Positions 24,878 through 34,007 of a DNA stretch of 44,437 bases are shown here, piece by piece (within the stretch, counting starts at the first letter, position 1; each line of letters opens with the position of its first letter). Source of the stretch: Clostridia bacterium. Its GTDB lineage: Bacteria; Bacillota; Clostridia; RUG12999. The stretch spans positions 1 through 44,437 of the forward strand of contig JAAWTG010000020.1 of the NCBI GenBank assembly GCA_022801925.1, in the 5' to 3' direction. The notes beneath the pieces were generated by a model that did no database searches, had not been told where the DNA came from, and saw only the letters and a list, made by a program, of their open reading frames with translations. The position numbers and the translations under genes are program-made.

Positions 24878-26023
24878 TTATTTAAAATGAAAACTAAGCC
24901 ACGCATTAAGCACCTTCCCGATTGCTTGGAAAAAGGTGATTTTATTCGTTCCTTCCGCAGCGGTCAAATCCACCGTCTCAACTACTTCGTCCCCTGCTTT
25001 CAGTACCAATTCGCCAATTTTTGCTCCTTTTTCCACAGGCGCCGCGACACTCTGCTCCAGTTTTATTTCTTTTTTAATCTTATCTGAATAGGTCTTGGGA
25101 ATCACCACCGTCACATCATTTGCAACAATTGCCTTTTCCGTTTCTTTTGCGCCTTTTTCTATCGGAACGTCCCCATATTCCTCTCCGGCTTTCAGTGCCT
25201 GATATACTTCAAAATGATTATATCCATATTCCAGCAATGACTGCGCTTCTGTAAAACGCGTATTTGCATCCGGCGCATTCATAATGACCGCAATAAGCTG
25301 CATTCCGTCTTTATTTGCTGTTGCTGATATACAGTAACCTGCATTATCTGTTGTTCCTGTTTTGAGCCCTGTCGTATATTGATAGCTTTTCAGCAGTTTA
25401 TTCGTATTCACCAACATTGTGCGTCCACCGCGCAGCGTATCCGACCAAATACCGGTATATTCCAAAAGCTGTGGGAACCGCTGCAAAATAGTACGTGACA
25501 AAATAGCAATATCACGTGCGGAAGAATGATGTCCGTCCACATCCATACCGCTCGCGTTTACATAATTGGTGTTATCCATCCCCAATTCCTGCGCTTTCGC
25601 GTTCATCCGACCTACAAATTCACTTTCGCTGCCGGCAATTTTCTCCGCCAATGCAACCGCTGCATCGTTTCCGCTGTTTACGCAAATCCCTTTGATGATA
25701 TCATCTACCGTCATTTTCTCGCCGATTTCCAAAAAAATGGTAGAACCGCCGACTTCCTTTGCCGCCTTGGAGCCCACCACCAAATCTTCTTTGGACAGTG
25801 TACCGGCTTCCATTTCTTCCATGGCAATATACAGTGTCATCAGTTTGGTAATGCTCGCCATAGGCAGCGGCATATCAGGCTGCTTTTCATATAATATTTT
25901 TCCGGTCTGCGCTTCCATTAAAATAGCTGACGGCGTTTTAAGTTCCGGCTGTGCAAATCCTGTCACCGCCGTACCTATTAGCACTACTATTATCATACAG
26001 ACACTGAAAATCCGCTTTTTCAT
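24878..26023 (-). CDS. D-alanyl-D-alanine carboxypeptidase (DacF/PBP5 type)
   Basis: A 381-aa secreted low-molecular-weight penicillin-binding protein that trims peptidoglycan pentapeptides. The start ATG 26023 follows AAAGGCGG and opens a signal peptide (MKKRIFSVCMIIVVLIGTAV, ending near Ala-24). Catalytic motifs are Ser57-x-x-Lys60 (MASITKLM), SGN at 117-119 and KTG at 221-223. A C-terminal beta domain and final amphipathic helix (about 365-381) fit membrane anchoring. DacF itself is sporulation-linked in bacilli, but the gene type is broader, so no symbol is given. A good promoter lies 190 bases upstream. Confidence 0.92.
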   Translation of the reverse strand: MKKRIFSVCMIIVVLIGTAVTGFAQPELKTPSAILMEAQTGKILYEKQPDMPLPMASITKLMTLYIAMEEMEAGTLSKEDLVVGSKAAKEVGGSTIFLEIGEKMTVDDIIKGICVNSGNDAAVALAEKIAGSESEFVGRMNAKAQELGMDNTNYVNASGMDVDGHHSSARDIAILSRTILQRFPQLLEYTGIWSDTLRGGRTMLVNTNKLLKSYQYTTGLKTGTTDNAGYCISATANKDGMQLIAVIMNAPDANTRFTEAQSLLEYGYNHFEVYQALKAGEEYGDVPIEKGAKETEKAIVANDVTVVIPKTYSDKIKKEIKLEQSVAAPVEKGAKIGELVLKAGDEVVETVDLTAAEGTNKITFFQAIGKVLNAWLSFHFK

Positions 26024-26415
26024 ATTTTTCCGCCTTTCTATCATCAATCCCAGTTTTTCATCAATTTGCCAATAAAATGCTATACCGAAACACGAAGTGT
26101 TCCCCTCTCCGGCAAGGAATTTCCCATACTAATCGTGCATCTCCACCGACCCATGCGTTTTATGCGCGCCGAGACGGAGACACTTTCAATTTATCATATA
26201 CGCTCTGTGTATATTATACCAGACGCCCCAAAAATAATCAATCATTTTCTAACAATTTCTGAAAATTCTGCCTTTGACAAAAAGCAGCAGCGAATCCCCT
26301 TTATTTCATCAGGTTTTCGGCTGCTGCTAATATTGTTCATTTTTCGATAATTTCTCGGTCTGTTTTCCCATGCTGCAATACCGTTTTTAATGAAATCGCA
26401 CTTTCCAAAATCTTT
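26024..26415. other. 392-base gap with promoter and GC hairpin
   Basis: Contains the dacF promoter (26213-26241) and a long leader. An inverted repeat AGCAGCAGC / GCTGCTGCT at about 26283-26328 lies further from dacF and closer to the alpha/beta hydrolase gene, where it may end that transcript. The frames seen here lack ribosome sites and are not reported as genes. Confidence 0.5.
26213..26241 (-). promoter_or_regulatory. Promoter of the DacF-type gene
   Basis: On the minus strand TTGATT (26241-26236) and TATAAT (26218-26213) are 17 bases apart, about 190 bases before the start codon. Confidence 0.8.
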
Positions 26416-27258
26416 CTATTTCTCAAATTCATTAATCCAGCGGATTGACATATCTATCCAGTTTTGCGCCGCAGAGACGCAACCTTCCTCATTTGTTGCC
26501 GTGGTTTTATCTGCAAGCGATAACCCATGCTCGCCGTTTGGATAAATATGCAGTTCAAACTTCACACCGCTCGCCTCCAGTGCATCGGCAAACCGAAGCG
26601 AATTTGCCACCGGTACAGCATTATCCGAAAAAGTATGCCAGATAAAGCACTGCGGCGTTTTATCCGTTACATAATTTTCCAAATAGGAAAGCGGGCGCAC
26701 TTCTTCCTTGCCGCCTACAAAATTATCAATGCTTCCCATATGCGCTTTTGTTTCATCTCCTGTAATGACAGGATAGCCGAGAATCAGCCCCGCCGGAATG
26801 TTCTCTCCCTCTGTAACATCTGCAAATTTCAGCACCTCCGGACGGCTGTGATGCACGCCCAAGCTTGCCACAAGATGTCCGCCCGCCGAAAAACCGACAA
26901 CAAAAATCCTGTCTCTATCTATGTTATTTTCCTCCGCGATATCTTTCACATATTTAACCGCTTTAGAAAGTTCGCACAGCGCCGCCGGATAGCTACTTGG
27001 CGCAACAGAATAGTCAAGCACAAATGTGTGAAATCCGGCTGCATTATATTTTATCGCTACCGGCTCCGCTTCGCGTTCCGAAGTAAATTCATAGGCGCCG
27101 CCCGGACATACAATAACCGCCGGACGTTTCTTTTTCATGCTTCCCTGTATATTTCTGTCGTCCAAAATATATGTCGTAAGCGTTGTCTGCCGCGGCGACG
27201 GCTGCACGCCCATTGCCGCATAATCTATATTAATGTCTATCTTTTTGTTAATCATCAT
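26416..27258 (-). CDS. Alpha/beta-hydrolase, esterase/acetyl-xylan-esterase-like
   Basis: A 280-aa protein without signal peptide. The nucleophile elbow GFSAGGH has Ser124, the oxyanion region is VCPGGAYEF near 50, an Asp lies near 218 (FSDNAVP), and the His is in NGEHGLS near 255. This set fits the BD-FAE/acetyl esterase group; the natural substrate is unknown. GGAG lies just before ATG 27258. It is monocistronic. Confidence 0.85.
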   Translation of the reverse strand: MMINKKIDINIDYAAMGVQPSPRQTTLTTYILDDRNIQGSMKKKRPAVIVCPGGAYEFTSEREAEPVAIKYNAAGFHTFVLDYSVAPSSYPAALCELSKAVKYVKDIAEENNIDRDRIFVVGFSAGGHLVASLGVHHSRPEVLKFADVTEGENIPAGLILGYPVITGDETKAHMGSIDNFVGGKEEVRPLSYLENYVTDKTPQCFIWHTFSDNAVPVANSLRFADALEASGVKFELHIYPNGEHGLSLADKTTATNEEGCVSAAQNWIDMSIRWINEFEK

Positions 27259-27725
27259 TTTCGCTCCTATCCTGTTTTATTTTATACGAATGGCAGAGAT
27301 TGCCTGTCTTATTTTATTAGCAACCAAGCCGCCGGTATTGCTCCGTTACATGTCGTAATTCAACTTTCATAAATTTTCCAAATTATAATCATTATACTTT
27401 AAAACAAAACTATTTGCAAGTATATTTTTTGAAATCGCCAATTCCGTAAAACGCAAAAAACAATGCCAATATGTCTGCTGTATACAGCCGCAAACCATTT
27501 TATTCCATTTACTTTTTATATTTCAGAAAGAAAACTGTCTTGTCCTAAGACAAATGATAGGAATACAGCAAATATTTTGATAAAAATCATGATTGCAATC
27601 TGTTTCCCGCCATGGTATAATATATATTAGATATCGGAACATTTATCATGCCGGAATGCTAAAACAAAATGATAAGATATATTTATCAACTGCTACAACT
27701 TTAAAGAAAGTCGAGGAGATTTTAC
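27259..27725. other. 467-base divergent promoter region
   Basis: Holds the promoter at 27593-27621 for the kinase-like gene. A small palindrome TGTCTT/AAGACA lies at about 27536-27552, a possible operator. No gene is seen. Confidence 0.5.
27593..27621 (+). promoter_or_regulatory. Promoter of the cytidylate-kinase-like gene
   Basis: TTGCAA and TATAAT are 17 bases apart, about 105 bases before the start codon. Confidence 0.8.
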
Positions 27726-28358
27726 ATGAAAACAAAATCAGTTATCACAATTGGACGGCAATTTGGAAGCGGCGGAAGGGAAATCGGCAAAAAACTAGCT
27801 GAAGCTCTTGGAATTCCTTTTTATGATAAAGAACTGATTCAGTTAGCGGCAAAAAAGAGCGGTGTTTGCGAAGAAGTGTTTGAAAGCGTTGATGAACAAG
27901 CCACCAACAGCTTTTTATACTCTCTTGCCATGGGCGCCTATACGCTGGGCAATACGACCTCTTTGATTACAGAAATGCCTATCAATGACAAGCTGTTTAT
28001 TCTCCAATCCGACATTATTAAAAATCTGGCGCAGGAAGGTCCTTGTGTGATTGTCGGTCGGTGTGGGAACTATGTACTCCGCGACATTCCAAACTGTGTT
28101 CATCTGTTTATCTATGCTGATATGGCGTGCAGAATGAAACGCGTATCTGCACTTTACGATATTCCGGAAAATAAAGTGAAAGATAAAATTTTAAAGACAG
28201 ACAAAAAACGTGCAAACTATTGCAATTACTATACCAACGAAAAATGGGGCGTTATGCAGAATTATGATTTCAGTTTAAACAGCAGCCGTTTGAGTCCCGA
28301 CCGCTGTGTGGAAGTGATTGAACAGTATCTGTCTGCACGCGAAACAGAAAACAAATAA
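27726..28358 (+). CDS. Cytidylate-kinase-like family protein
   Basis: A 210-aa P-loop protein: ITIGRQFGSGGREIGKKLAE near residues 8-27 is the phosphate loop of the cytidylate-kinase-like family, then FYDKELIQLAA and VIVGRCGNYVL. A canonical Cmk is longer and has a distinct CMP site, so I give no symbol. Ribosome site GAGGAG at 27713-27718. A terminator follows closely, so it is a single-gene unit. Confidence 0.85.
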   Translation: MKTKSVITIGRQFGSGGREIGKKLAEALGIPFYDKELIQLAAKKSGVCEEVFESVDEQATNSFLYSLAMGAYTLGNTTSLITEMPINDKLFILQSDIIKNLAQEGPCVIVGRCGNYVLRDIPNCVHLFIYADMACRMKRVSALYDIPENKVKDKILKTDKKRANYCNYYTNEKWGVMQNYDFSLNSSRLSPDRCVEVIEQYLSARETENK

Positions 28359-28389
28359 TCATCTGCATTGTCTGTTCAAACCGTTACGG

Positions 28390-28417
28390 GCAGCCGCCTC
28401 CTTGGCGGCTGCTTTTT
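28390..28417 (+). terminator. Terminator after the cytidylate-kinase-like gene
   Basis: GCAGCCGCC and GGCGGCTGC pair perfectly around TCCTT, followed by five T. Confidence 0.9.
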
Positions 28418-28530
28418 ATTTGCTCCCTTATTTCTGTCCGATATTTCCCCATTTCTTATTTGTCTCCTATACTTTGACGCAAATACGAGAGACTATTGAC
28501 AGTTCCATTTGGTATCTCTCTATAAAACAA

Positions 28531-28567
28531 TTCTCCCAAAATGATTCCAAAAACCAATTTGGGAGAA
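28531..28567 (-). terminator. Terminator of the suf genes
   Basis: TTCTCCCAAA (28531-28540) and TTTGGGAGAA (28558-28567) pair perfectly around 17 bases. On the minus strand a T-rich stretch follows the stem, just past the SufB/D stop. Confidence 0.7.
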
Positions 28568-28578
28568 ATCCATCGGTT

Positions 28579-29496
28579 CTATTTTAAAAATCCTTCAATA
28601 ATTTTTGCTTCCGCTTCCGCTTCTGTCAGCCCCAGCGTCATGAGTTTCATAATCTGTTCGCCTGCAATTTTGCCAATTGCTGCTTCATGAATCAGGGAAG
28701 CATCCACATGATTTGCCGTCAGTTCCGGAATTGCGCTGACAATCCCCTTGTCCATAATAATCGCATCACATTCCGAATGCCCATGACATGCGGCATTGCC
28801 GTTAATGCGCGAACGAAACAGCTGTCTGGACTGTTCTTTGGCAATGGAACGTGAAATTAGATTCGCACCGGCGTTGTCTCCGTTTAAATCCACAACAAAG
28901 TTCGTTTCTGCGACTTGGGTTCCGTGCGTCATAATTTTTTCTTTTATCACCAAACTCGCGCCGCTTTGCAGCACTGCACCGGAGGTGCGTTTCGTACTGT
29001 CAACTCCCTCAATCTGCACCGTGTCCATTTCCATATAAGAATTTTCCGCCATTTCAATATAGGTTTCGGGATTGATAATTCTGCTGCCGGTACCTGCCCC
29101 AATCCCAATATGTTTTTCCATATATTTCACGCGGGCGTTTTCTTCAATGAAAAATCGGTGAATCCCATTATGCTGCGCGTCCTCTTCCCCATCCGTATGC
29201 ACGCCGCAGCCTGCAACAATGACAACGTCCGCATTTTTATGCACATAAAAATCATTATATACCAAATCGTCAACGCCGCTGTGTGTGACACATGCCGGAA
29301 TATAGACAGTTTCACCCTGCGCCGCCGAATCGATGATAATATTAATACCGGGCTTGTCCTTTTTCGGTTCAATCACGATATGCTCTGTCGATTGCCGTCC
29401 GGCACACTGCCCATCCTCTCTGATATTATAAGCACCTGTCGGCGCACCGAACATATCCGCCACCGATTCCAGCAGTTTCTTCGTAATATTATTCAC
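28579..29496 (-). CDS. SufB/SufD-type Fe-S scaffold (minimal Suf system)
   Basis: A 305-aa protein of the SufB/SufD beta-helix family that, with SufC, assembles Fe-S clusters. I choose GTG 29496 after AAGGAG; the longer frame begins inside sufC. Conserved-looking Cys and Glu/His positions include VVIVAGCGVH, HNGIHRFFIEE and the C-terminal HEAAIGKIAGEQIMKLMTLG segment. Only SufC and one SufB/D subunit are present, with no sufS, sufU or sufD here, which is the two-gene SmsCB layout seen in many anaerobes. It overlaps sufC by eight bases. Confidence 0.88.
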   Translation of the reverse strand: MNNITKKLLESVADMFGAPTGAYNIREDGQCAGRQSTEHIVIEPKKDKPGINIIIDSAAQGETVYIPACVTHSGVDDLVYNDFYVHKNADVVIVAGCGVHTDGEEDAQHNGIHRFFIEENARVKYMEKHIGIGAGTGSRIINPETYIEMAENSYMEMDTVQIEGVDSTKRTSGAVLQSGASLVIKEKIMTHGTQVAETNFVVDLNGDNAGANLISRSIAKEQSRQLFRSRINGNAACHGHSECDAIIMDKGIVSAIPELTANHVDASLIHEAAIGKIAGEQIMKLMTLGLTEAEAEAKIIEGFLK

Positions 29497-30220
29497 AGCA
29501 CCCACGCTCCTTTTTCGCACAGAACTGGCAGTCCCCTTCTGCTTTTAGCAGCTGCGGCAAAATCTCCTGCCGTTTTCCCCGCGCGGTAATCTCTCCGCCG
29601 GAGAGCACCATAATTTCATCTGCAATCTCCAAAATCCTCTCTTGGTGAGAAATCACAATAATAGAACCGTCCATGTTCTCCCGCATGTTTTGGAAAATAT
29701 CAATCAAATTCTTAAAACTCCATAAATCAATACCCGCTTCCGGTTCATCAAATATTGCCAGCTTTGTCTGTTTCGCCATCACGCCCGCAATCTCCACGCG
29801 TTTCATTTCTCCGCCCGACAGTTCCGCATTCACTTCCCTGTCCAGATATTCTTTTGCACACAGTCCAACAGACCACAGATAAGATGAAATCTGCTGATCG
29901 CTCAGCGGCTGCTGCGCTGCCATTTGCACCATATCCCGCACTGTGATTCCCTTGAACCGTACCGGCTGCTGAAATGCGAAACTGACTCCCGCTTTTGCCC
30001 GCGCGGTAATGGATTCCTTTGTAATGTCGGTTCCGTCCAGCAAAATACTGCCGCTGCTCGGTGTTTCAATGCCGGCAATCACCTTCGCCAATGTGGACTT
30101 CCCGCCGCCATTCGGACCTGTAATGACTAAAAATTCGCCGTCTTGAACCGTCATATTTATATTTTTTAATATCTCTTTTTCTGCCTCAGCACAAAATGAT
30201 ATATTGCTTAATTCCAGCAT
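29489..30220 (-). CDS. sufC: Fe-S assembly ATPase SufC
   Basis: A 243-aa ABC ATPase: Walker A GPNGGGKST near 35, Q-loop FAFQQPVRFKG, signature LSGGEMKR near 135 and Walker B KLAIFDEPEAGID near 155, then H-loop VISHQ. It powers the SufB scaffold during cluster assembly. The C-terminus is Cys-rich (CQFCAKKERGCCE), unusual for SufC. GGAGGAG lies upstream of the start. A promoter with an overlapping inverted repeat lies at 30249-30290. Confidence 0.93.
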   Translation of the reverse strand: MLELSNISFCAEAEKEILKNINMTVQDGEFLVITGPNGGGKSTLAKVIAGIETPSSGSILLDGTDITKESITARAKAGVSFAFQQPVRFKGITVRDMVQMAAQQPLSDQQISSYLWSVGLCAKEYLDREVNAELSGGEMKRVEIAGVMAKQTKLAIFDEPEAGIDLWSFKNLIDIFQNMRENMDGSIIVISHQERILEIADEIMVLSGGEITARGKRQEILPQLLKAEGDCQFCAKKERGCCE

Positions 30221-30248
30221 GTGCTTCTCCTCCTATTGCACACTTAAT

Positions 30249-30290
30249 TAGTATACTATTAATGATACTATACCCAATTCCGTTTGTCAA
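30249..30290 (-). promoter_or_regulatory. suf promoter with overlapping operator-like repeat
   Basis: On the minus strand TTGACA (30290-30285), 17 bases, then TATCAT (30267-30262). TAGTAT (30249-30254) and ATACTA (30265-30270) form an inverted repeat over the -10. This is where an Rrf2/IscR-type repressor would bind; no such gene is in the window, so that is inference. Confidence 0.65.
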
Positions 30291-30295
30291 CCCAC

Positions 30296-31495
30296 TTATG
30301 AATTATCACTGTCTGCTCTGCCGGTTGTAGAAGTATAACTGCGGTCTACCGTGATAACCGTAAAATAATCCGGATAATCGGCTTTCACCTGCATATCAAT
30401 CACTTCTCGCAATTCTTTATCACTCATTTGATAGCGCGGCGGCACCGCCACATCAAAAATCAAATTACTGTGCGTGTTTCCTTTCACCATGCGGAAATCA
30501 TGCATGGACAAGCGGCTGTCCAGTTTCTGCAAAATCTTTTGCATCACGTCCCGCATATGGTTTGTTTCTTCATCATCAGTGACAACAGGATCCAAATGAA
30601 TCACCAAATGAATATCCAAATCTTCCGCAAAATCTTTTTCAATATTGTCAATCATATCATGGCTTTTTAAAATATCCTCTTTGGCGCAGACTTCCACATG
30701 CACCGACGCAAAACAACGCTGCGGTCCATAGTTATGCACCATCAAATCATGTGTCCCCAGCACGCCTTCATAGCCATGCAGTTTGTCCTCGATTTTATTC
30801 ACCAACTCCTGTGTCGGCGCAGTGCCAAGCAATGGATTTAGCGTTTCGCGCACCAATCCGATTCCCGAAATAATAATAAAAATAGCGACCAGCGTTCCTG
30901 CATATCCGTCTAACTGCCAGCCTGTCACTTTGCCTACTAGCGCCGAAACCAGCACTGCGCTTGTGGCATAGACGTCATTCATACTATCCGCCGAATTTGC
31001 CAAAATTGCCATGGAATCAATGGTTTTTCCAACTTTTCGATAAAACAGTCCCATCCAGAGTTTCACCAAAATTGCCATACCTAAAACCGCTACGGACAGC
31101 CAACTGAATTCCACTGCTTCCGGCTTAAAAATCTTTTGCACCGACGAACCAATCAACTGAATACCCAGCAGCAAAATGGAAAAGGAAACCACCAGTCCGG
31201 CAATATATTCCACTCTCGCATGACCATAGGGGTGTTCTTCATCCGCCGGTTTGCCGGACATTTTAAAGCCAATGAGCGTCACAATACAAGAACCTGCGTC
31301 AGAAAGGTTGTTGACTGCATCTGCAATGATGGCAATGCTGCCAAACACCATACCAACCAAAAACTTTAGCGAAAACAGCAGCACATTGCACGCCAGTCCC
31401 ACAAAACCGGCAAGCAGACCATAGCGTCCGCGCACAGCAGGTTTTCCCGTTTTGTCATAGTCTTTCACAAAGATACGCACCAAAAGATTGGTCAA
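30296..31495 (-). CDS. Cation diffusion facilitator (CDF) metal transporter
   Basis: A 399-aa inner-membrane transporter. I use TTG 31495 (MTNLLVRIFVKDYDKTG), eight bases after GGAGGG; the upstream TTG of the long frame is rejected. Membrane segments and metal residues follow the CDF pattern: IIADAVNNLSDAGS (HxxxD-type site as DAVNNLSD), HPYGHARVEY, and ANSADSMNDVYAT for the second DxxxD. The C-terminal cytoplasmic part (about 220-399) includes the dimerising beta-alpha-beta domain. It exports divalent cations such as zinc or manganese; the metal cannot be read from sequence. Confidence 0.93.
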   Translation of the reverse strand: MTNLLVRIFVKDYDKTGKPAVRGRYGLLAGFVGLACNVLLFSLKFLVGMVFGSIAIIADAVNNLSDAGSCIVTLIGFKMSGKPADEEHPYGHARVEYIAGLVVSFSILLLGIQLIGSSVQKIFKPEAVEFSWLSVAVLGMAILVKLWMGLFYRKVGKTIDSMAILANSADSMNDVYATSAVLVSALVGKVTGWQLDGYAGTLVAIFIIISGIGLVRETLNPLLGTAPTQELVNKIEDKLHGYEGVLGTHDLMVHNYGPQRCFASVHVEVCAKEDILKSHDMIDNIEKDFAEDLDIHLVIHLDPVVTDDEETNHMRDVMQKILQKLDSRLSMHDFRMVKGNTHSNLIFDVAVPPRYQMSDKELREVIDMQVKADYPDYFTVITVDRSYTSTTGRADSDNS

Positions 31496-31558
31496 TTGTC
31501 CATCCCTCCATGTTTTAAGCAAAGGAAGCCCAAGCTCATGCGGCTTGAGTCTCCTTGC

Positions 31559-32968
31559 CTACGCTTCAATGCGGCTGATTTTTGGTCCCTGCGGCGTGTC
31601 CTTCACCTGATACCCTTGTTTTGTCAACGCATCGCGCAATTCGTCCGCCAACGCCCAGTTTTTCTCCGCCCGCGCCTGTGCACGCTGCTGCGCCAATGCA
31701 ACAATTTCCGCCGGAATTTCTTGCTTTTTCTCCTGTCCAAGCAGTCCCAAAACGCCGCCCAGTTCGCGCATCAAGTCTAAAATGCTCCTGCAATATGCCT
31801 TGGAATAAGTATTTTCTACCGTTGTATCATTATAAACATCACGCACAATTTCAAACAGAACGCTAATAGCATCCGCCGTATTCAAGTCGTCATCCATTGC
31901 ATCAGTGAATTTCTGACGGTATGTCATCATACGGTTATAGCTTTCCTGCTCCTCTGCACGCATTCCGTCCCCTGTTCCTTTTTCCATCAAAAATTCTAAA
32001 TGTTCCATGCAGGTATATACACGCTGCAGAGCGTTTTGTGCCGATTCCATCAATTCTTTAGAGAAGTTGATAGGATTGCGGTAATGTGCGCTGAGCATAA
32101 AGAAACGAATCACTTCATAATCAAATTCCTGTGCCACTTCGCGCACAGTAAAAAAGTTCCCCAGCGATTTAGACATTTTCTGGTTATTGATATTGATATA
32201 TCCATTGTGCAGCCAATAATGCGCAAATGGTTTACCCGTTGCCGCTTCGCTCTGGGCAATTTCATTTTCGTGGTGAGGGAACACCAAATCTGCTCCGCCG
32301 CTGTGAATATCAATGGTTTCTCCCAAAAACTTGTTCACCATTGCCGAGCACTCAATATGCCAGCCCGGGCGTCCCATACCCCAGGGGCTTTCCCATGCAG
32401 GTTCCCCCGGTTTTTGCGCTTTCCAAAGTGCAAAATCCATTGGGTCTTCTTTGCGTTCATCCACACCGATACGCGCGCCGCTTTCCAAATCTTCCAGCGG
32501 TTGGTGAGACAGTTTGCCATATCCCTCAAATTTCTTTGTCGCAAAATAGACGTCGCCGTCTACCGCGTAGGCAAATCCCTTTTCCTCCAACGTCTGAATC
32601 AGCGCAATAATGCTGTCAATGTTTTCCGTTGCCCGCGGGTGTACCGTTGCTTTTTCAATACCCAGCCCCTGCGCGTCGGTAAAATATTCCGCAATATATT
32701 GATCTGCCAGTTCCTTCACGGTAATACCTTCCTCACCCGCTTTGCGAATCATTTTGTCGTCTACATCCGTAAAATTCTGTACAAATTTCACCTTGTAGCC
32801 ACAGTATTCCAAATAGCGGCGCAGCGTGTCAAAAATGATAAACGGACGCGCGTTACCAATGTGAAAAAAGTTATATACGGTCGGGCCGCAGGAATACATT
32901 TTCACTTTTCCCTCTTCCAGTGGTACAAATTCCTGTTTTTCCCTCGTTAACGTATTATATAATTTCAT
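31559..32968 (-). CDS. cysS: Cysteinyl-tRNA synthetase
   Basis: A 469-aa class I synthetase charging tRNA-Cys. The HIGH motif is HIGN at 36-39 ([10 protein letters not shown]), a zinc Cys is at 27 (YSCGPT), the second zinc cluster includes GWHIECSAM and [11 protein letters not shown], and KMSKSLGNF is the KMSKS loop. It overlaps cysE by 14 bases and is transcribed behind it from a T-box leader, so it is induced when tRNA-Cys is uncharged. Confidence 0.97.
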   Translation of the reverse strand: MKLYNTLTREKQEFVPLEEGKVKMYSCGPTVYNFFHIGNARPFIIFDTLRRYLEYCGYKVKFVQNFTDVDDKMIRKAGEEGITVKELADQYIAEYFTDAQGLGIEKATVHPRATENIDSIIALIQTLEEKGFAYAVDGDVYFATKKFEGYGKLSHQPLEDLESGARIGVDERKEDPMDFALWKAQKPGEPAWESPWGMGRPGWHIECSAMVNKFLGETIDIHSGGADLVFPHHENEIAQSEAATGKPFAHYWLHNGYININNQKMSKSLGNFFTVREVAQEFDYEVIRFFMLSAHYRNPINFSKELMESAQNALQRVYTCMEHLEFLMEKGTGDGMRAEEQESYNRMMTYRQKFTDAMDDDLNTADAISVLFEIVRDVYNDTTVENTYSKAYCRSILDLMRELGGVLGLLGQEKKQEIPAEIVALAQQRAQARAEKNWALADELRDALTKQGYQVKDTPQGPKISRIEA

Positions 32969-33599
32969 TTTCCTCTTCTCCTTTGCTATCCATTTTATGC
33001 TGCAATTGTTCTATCATATGCCGCAATTGGCACAGTTCCATCGATACCGGATCGGGAATATGAATTTGATCCAAATCGGCAATCTTTTTCCCGCCTTTTC
33101 GTACCACCCGCGCCGGCACGCCGACACAAGTGCTGTCCTCCGGCACTTCGTTTAATACGACTGCGTTCGCCGCAATTTTAGAATTGTCTCCCACTTTAAA
33201 CGGTCCAAGCACCCTTGCGCCCGCGCCCACCATGACATTGTTACCAAGCGTCGGATGACGTTTGCCGCACTCTTTTCCGGTTCCTCCCAACGTCACATTC
33301 TGATAGATGGTACAATAATCGCCCACCTCTGCCGTCTCACCTATGACAACGCCCATACCGTGGTCAATCAGCAGTCCTTTTCCTATTTTGGCGCCCGGAT
33401 GGATTTCTATTCCGGTGAAAAAACGAACAATCTGCGAAATGATTCTTGCTAAAAAATAGCATTTATGCCGGTATAAAAAATGGGCAGGGCGGTGCCAAAA
33501 TACGGCATGAAGCCCGGGATACAGTAAAATCACTTCCGCCATATTGCGTGCGGCAGGGTCTCTGTCGCGCACAGATTTTATATCTTCCCATAGTGACAA
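32955..33599 (-). CDS. cysE: Serine O-acetyltransferase
   Basis: A 214-aa left-handed beta-helix acyltransferase supplying O-acetylserine to CysK. TTG 33599 follows GGAGGAGAGGAAACG; the longer frame would run back through the T-box terminator and is rejected. Hallmarks are the [16 protein letters not shown] segment and [19 protein letters not shown], then hexapeptide repeats ([18 protein letters not shown]). It is the first gene of the cysE-cysS operon. Confidence 0.95.
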   Translation of the reverse strand: MSLWEDIKSVRDRDPAARNMAEVILLYPGLHAVFWHRPAHFLYRHKCYFLARIISQIVRFFTGIEIHPGAKIGKGLLIDHGMGVVIGETAEVGDYCTIYQNVTLGGTGKECGKRHPTLGNNVMVGAGARVLGPFKVGDNSKIAANAVVLNEVPEDSTCVGVPARVVRKGGKKIADLDQIHIPDPVSMELCQLRHMIEQLQHKMDSKGEEENEII

Positions 33600-33950
33600 C
33601 GTTTCCTCTCCTCCTTCCTTGCCAATAAAAAACGCCTCCGGTTTGCAGTCATTGCAACACCGAAGGCGGACATTCCGCGGTTCCACTTCTGTTTCTCACT
33701 TGATTTGCCGCTTCTAGGTATAAGGGATTCGACCTTTGTTCACCTACGGCGGCAACGCCTGATAACGGCAGGCTGCCGGACACGGATACTGTTATATTCC
33801 CCATGCCGCGCTCCCCGGCGCACTTCTCCCGTGGCGTTCATGACGGATATTTCCAGCCTTCCGATATCCGCTCTCTGTCATGATTTCCACCGGATACTCT
33901 TCCGGTTCCCAGCGCTTCTTTTATGAAATTATACGATATATTCTCACATG
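33600..33950 (-). promoter_or_regulatory. T-box leader (Cys) of cysE-cysS
   Basis: On the minus strand the T-box core TGGAACCGCGG (33685-33675) is followed by a terminator made of CGCCTTCGG and CCGGAGGCG with a T run (33668-33627). Upstream are stem-I elements including AGAGAG and the hairpin GCGGATAT...ATATCCG. A TGC triplet at 33822-33820, in GAAGTGCGCC, is a possible Cys specifier. Uncharged tRNA-Cys should stabilise the antiterminator and turn on both genes. T-box identity is firm; the specifier position is inferred. Confidence 0.9.
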
Positions 33951-33958
33951 TATTTTAT

Positions 33959-33987
33959 ATTATATTACATTCCACTGAAATTTGCAA
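33959..33987 (-). promoter_or_regulatory. Promoter of the T-box cysE-cysS operon
   Basis: On the minus strand TTGCAA (33987-33982) and TATAAT (33964-33959) are 17 bases apart, directly before the T-box leader. Confidence 0.85.
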
Positions 33988-34007
33988 CCCAAAATTTGTT
34001 TTTTCTT

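Noticed and set aside
33600-33686. Longer cysE start reading through the T-box terminator
   Set aside because: The extra residues come from the T-box and terminator stem; a proper ribosome site with TTG start lies at 33599.
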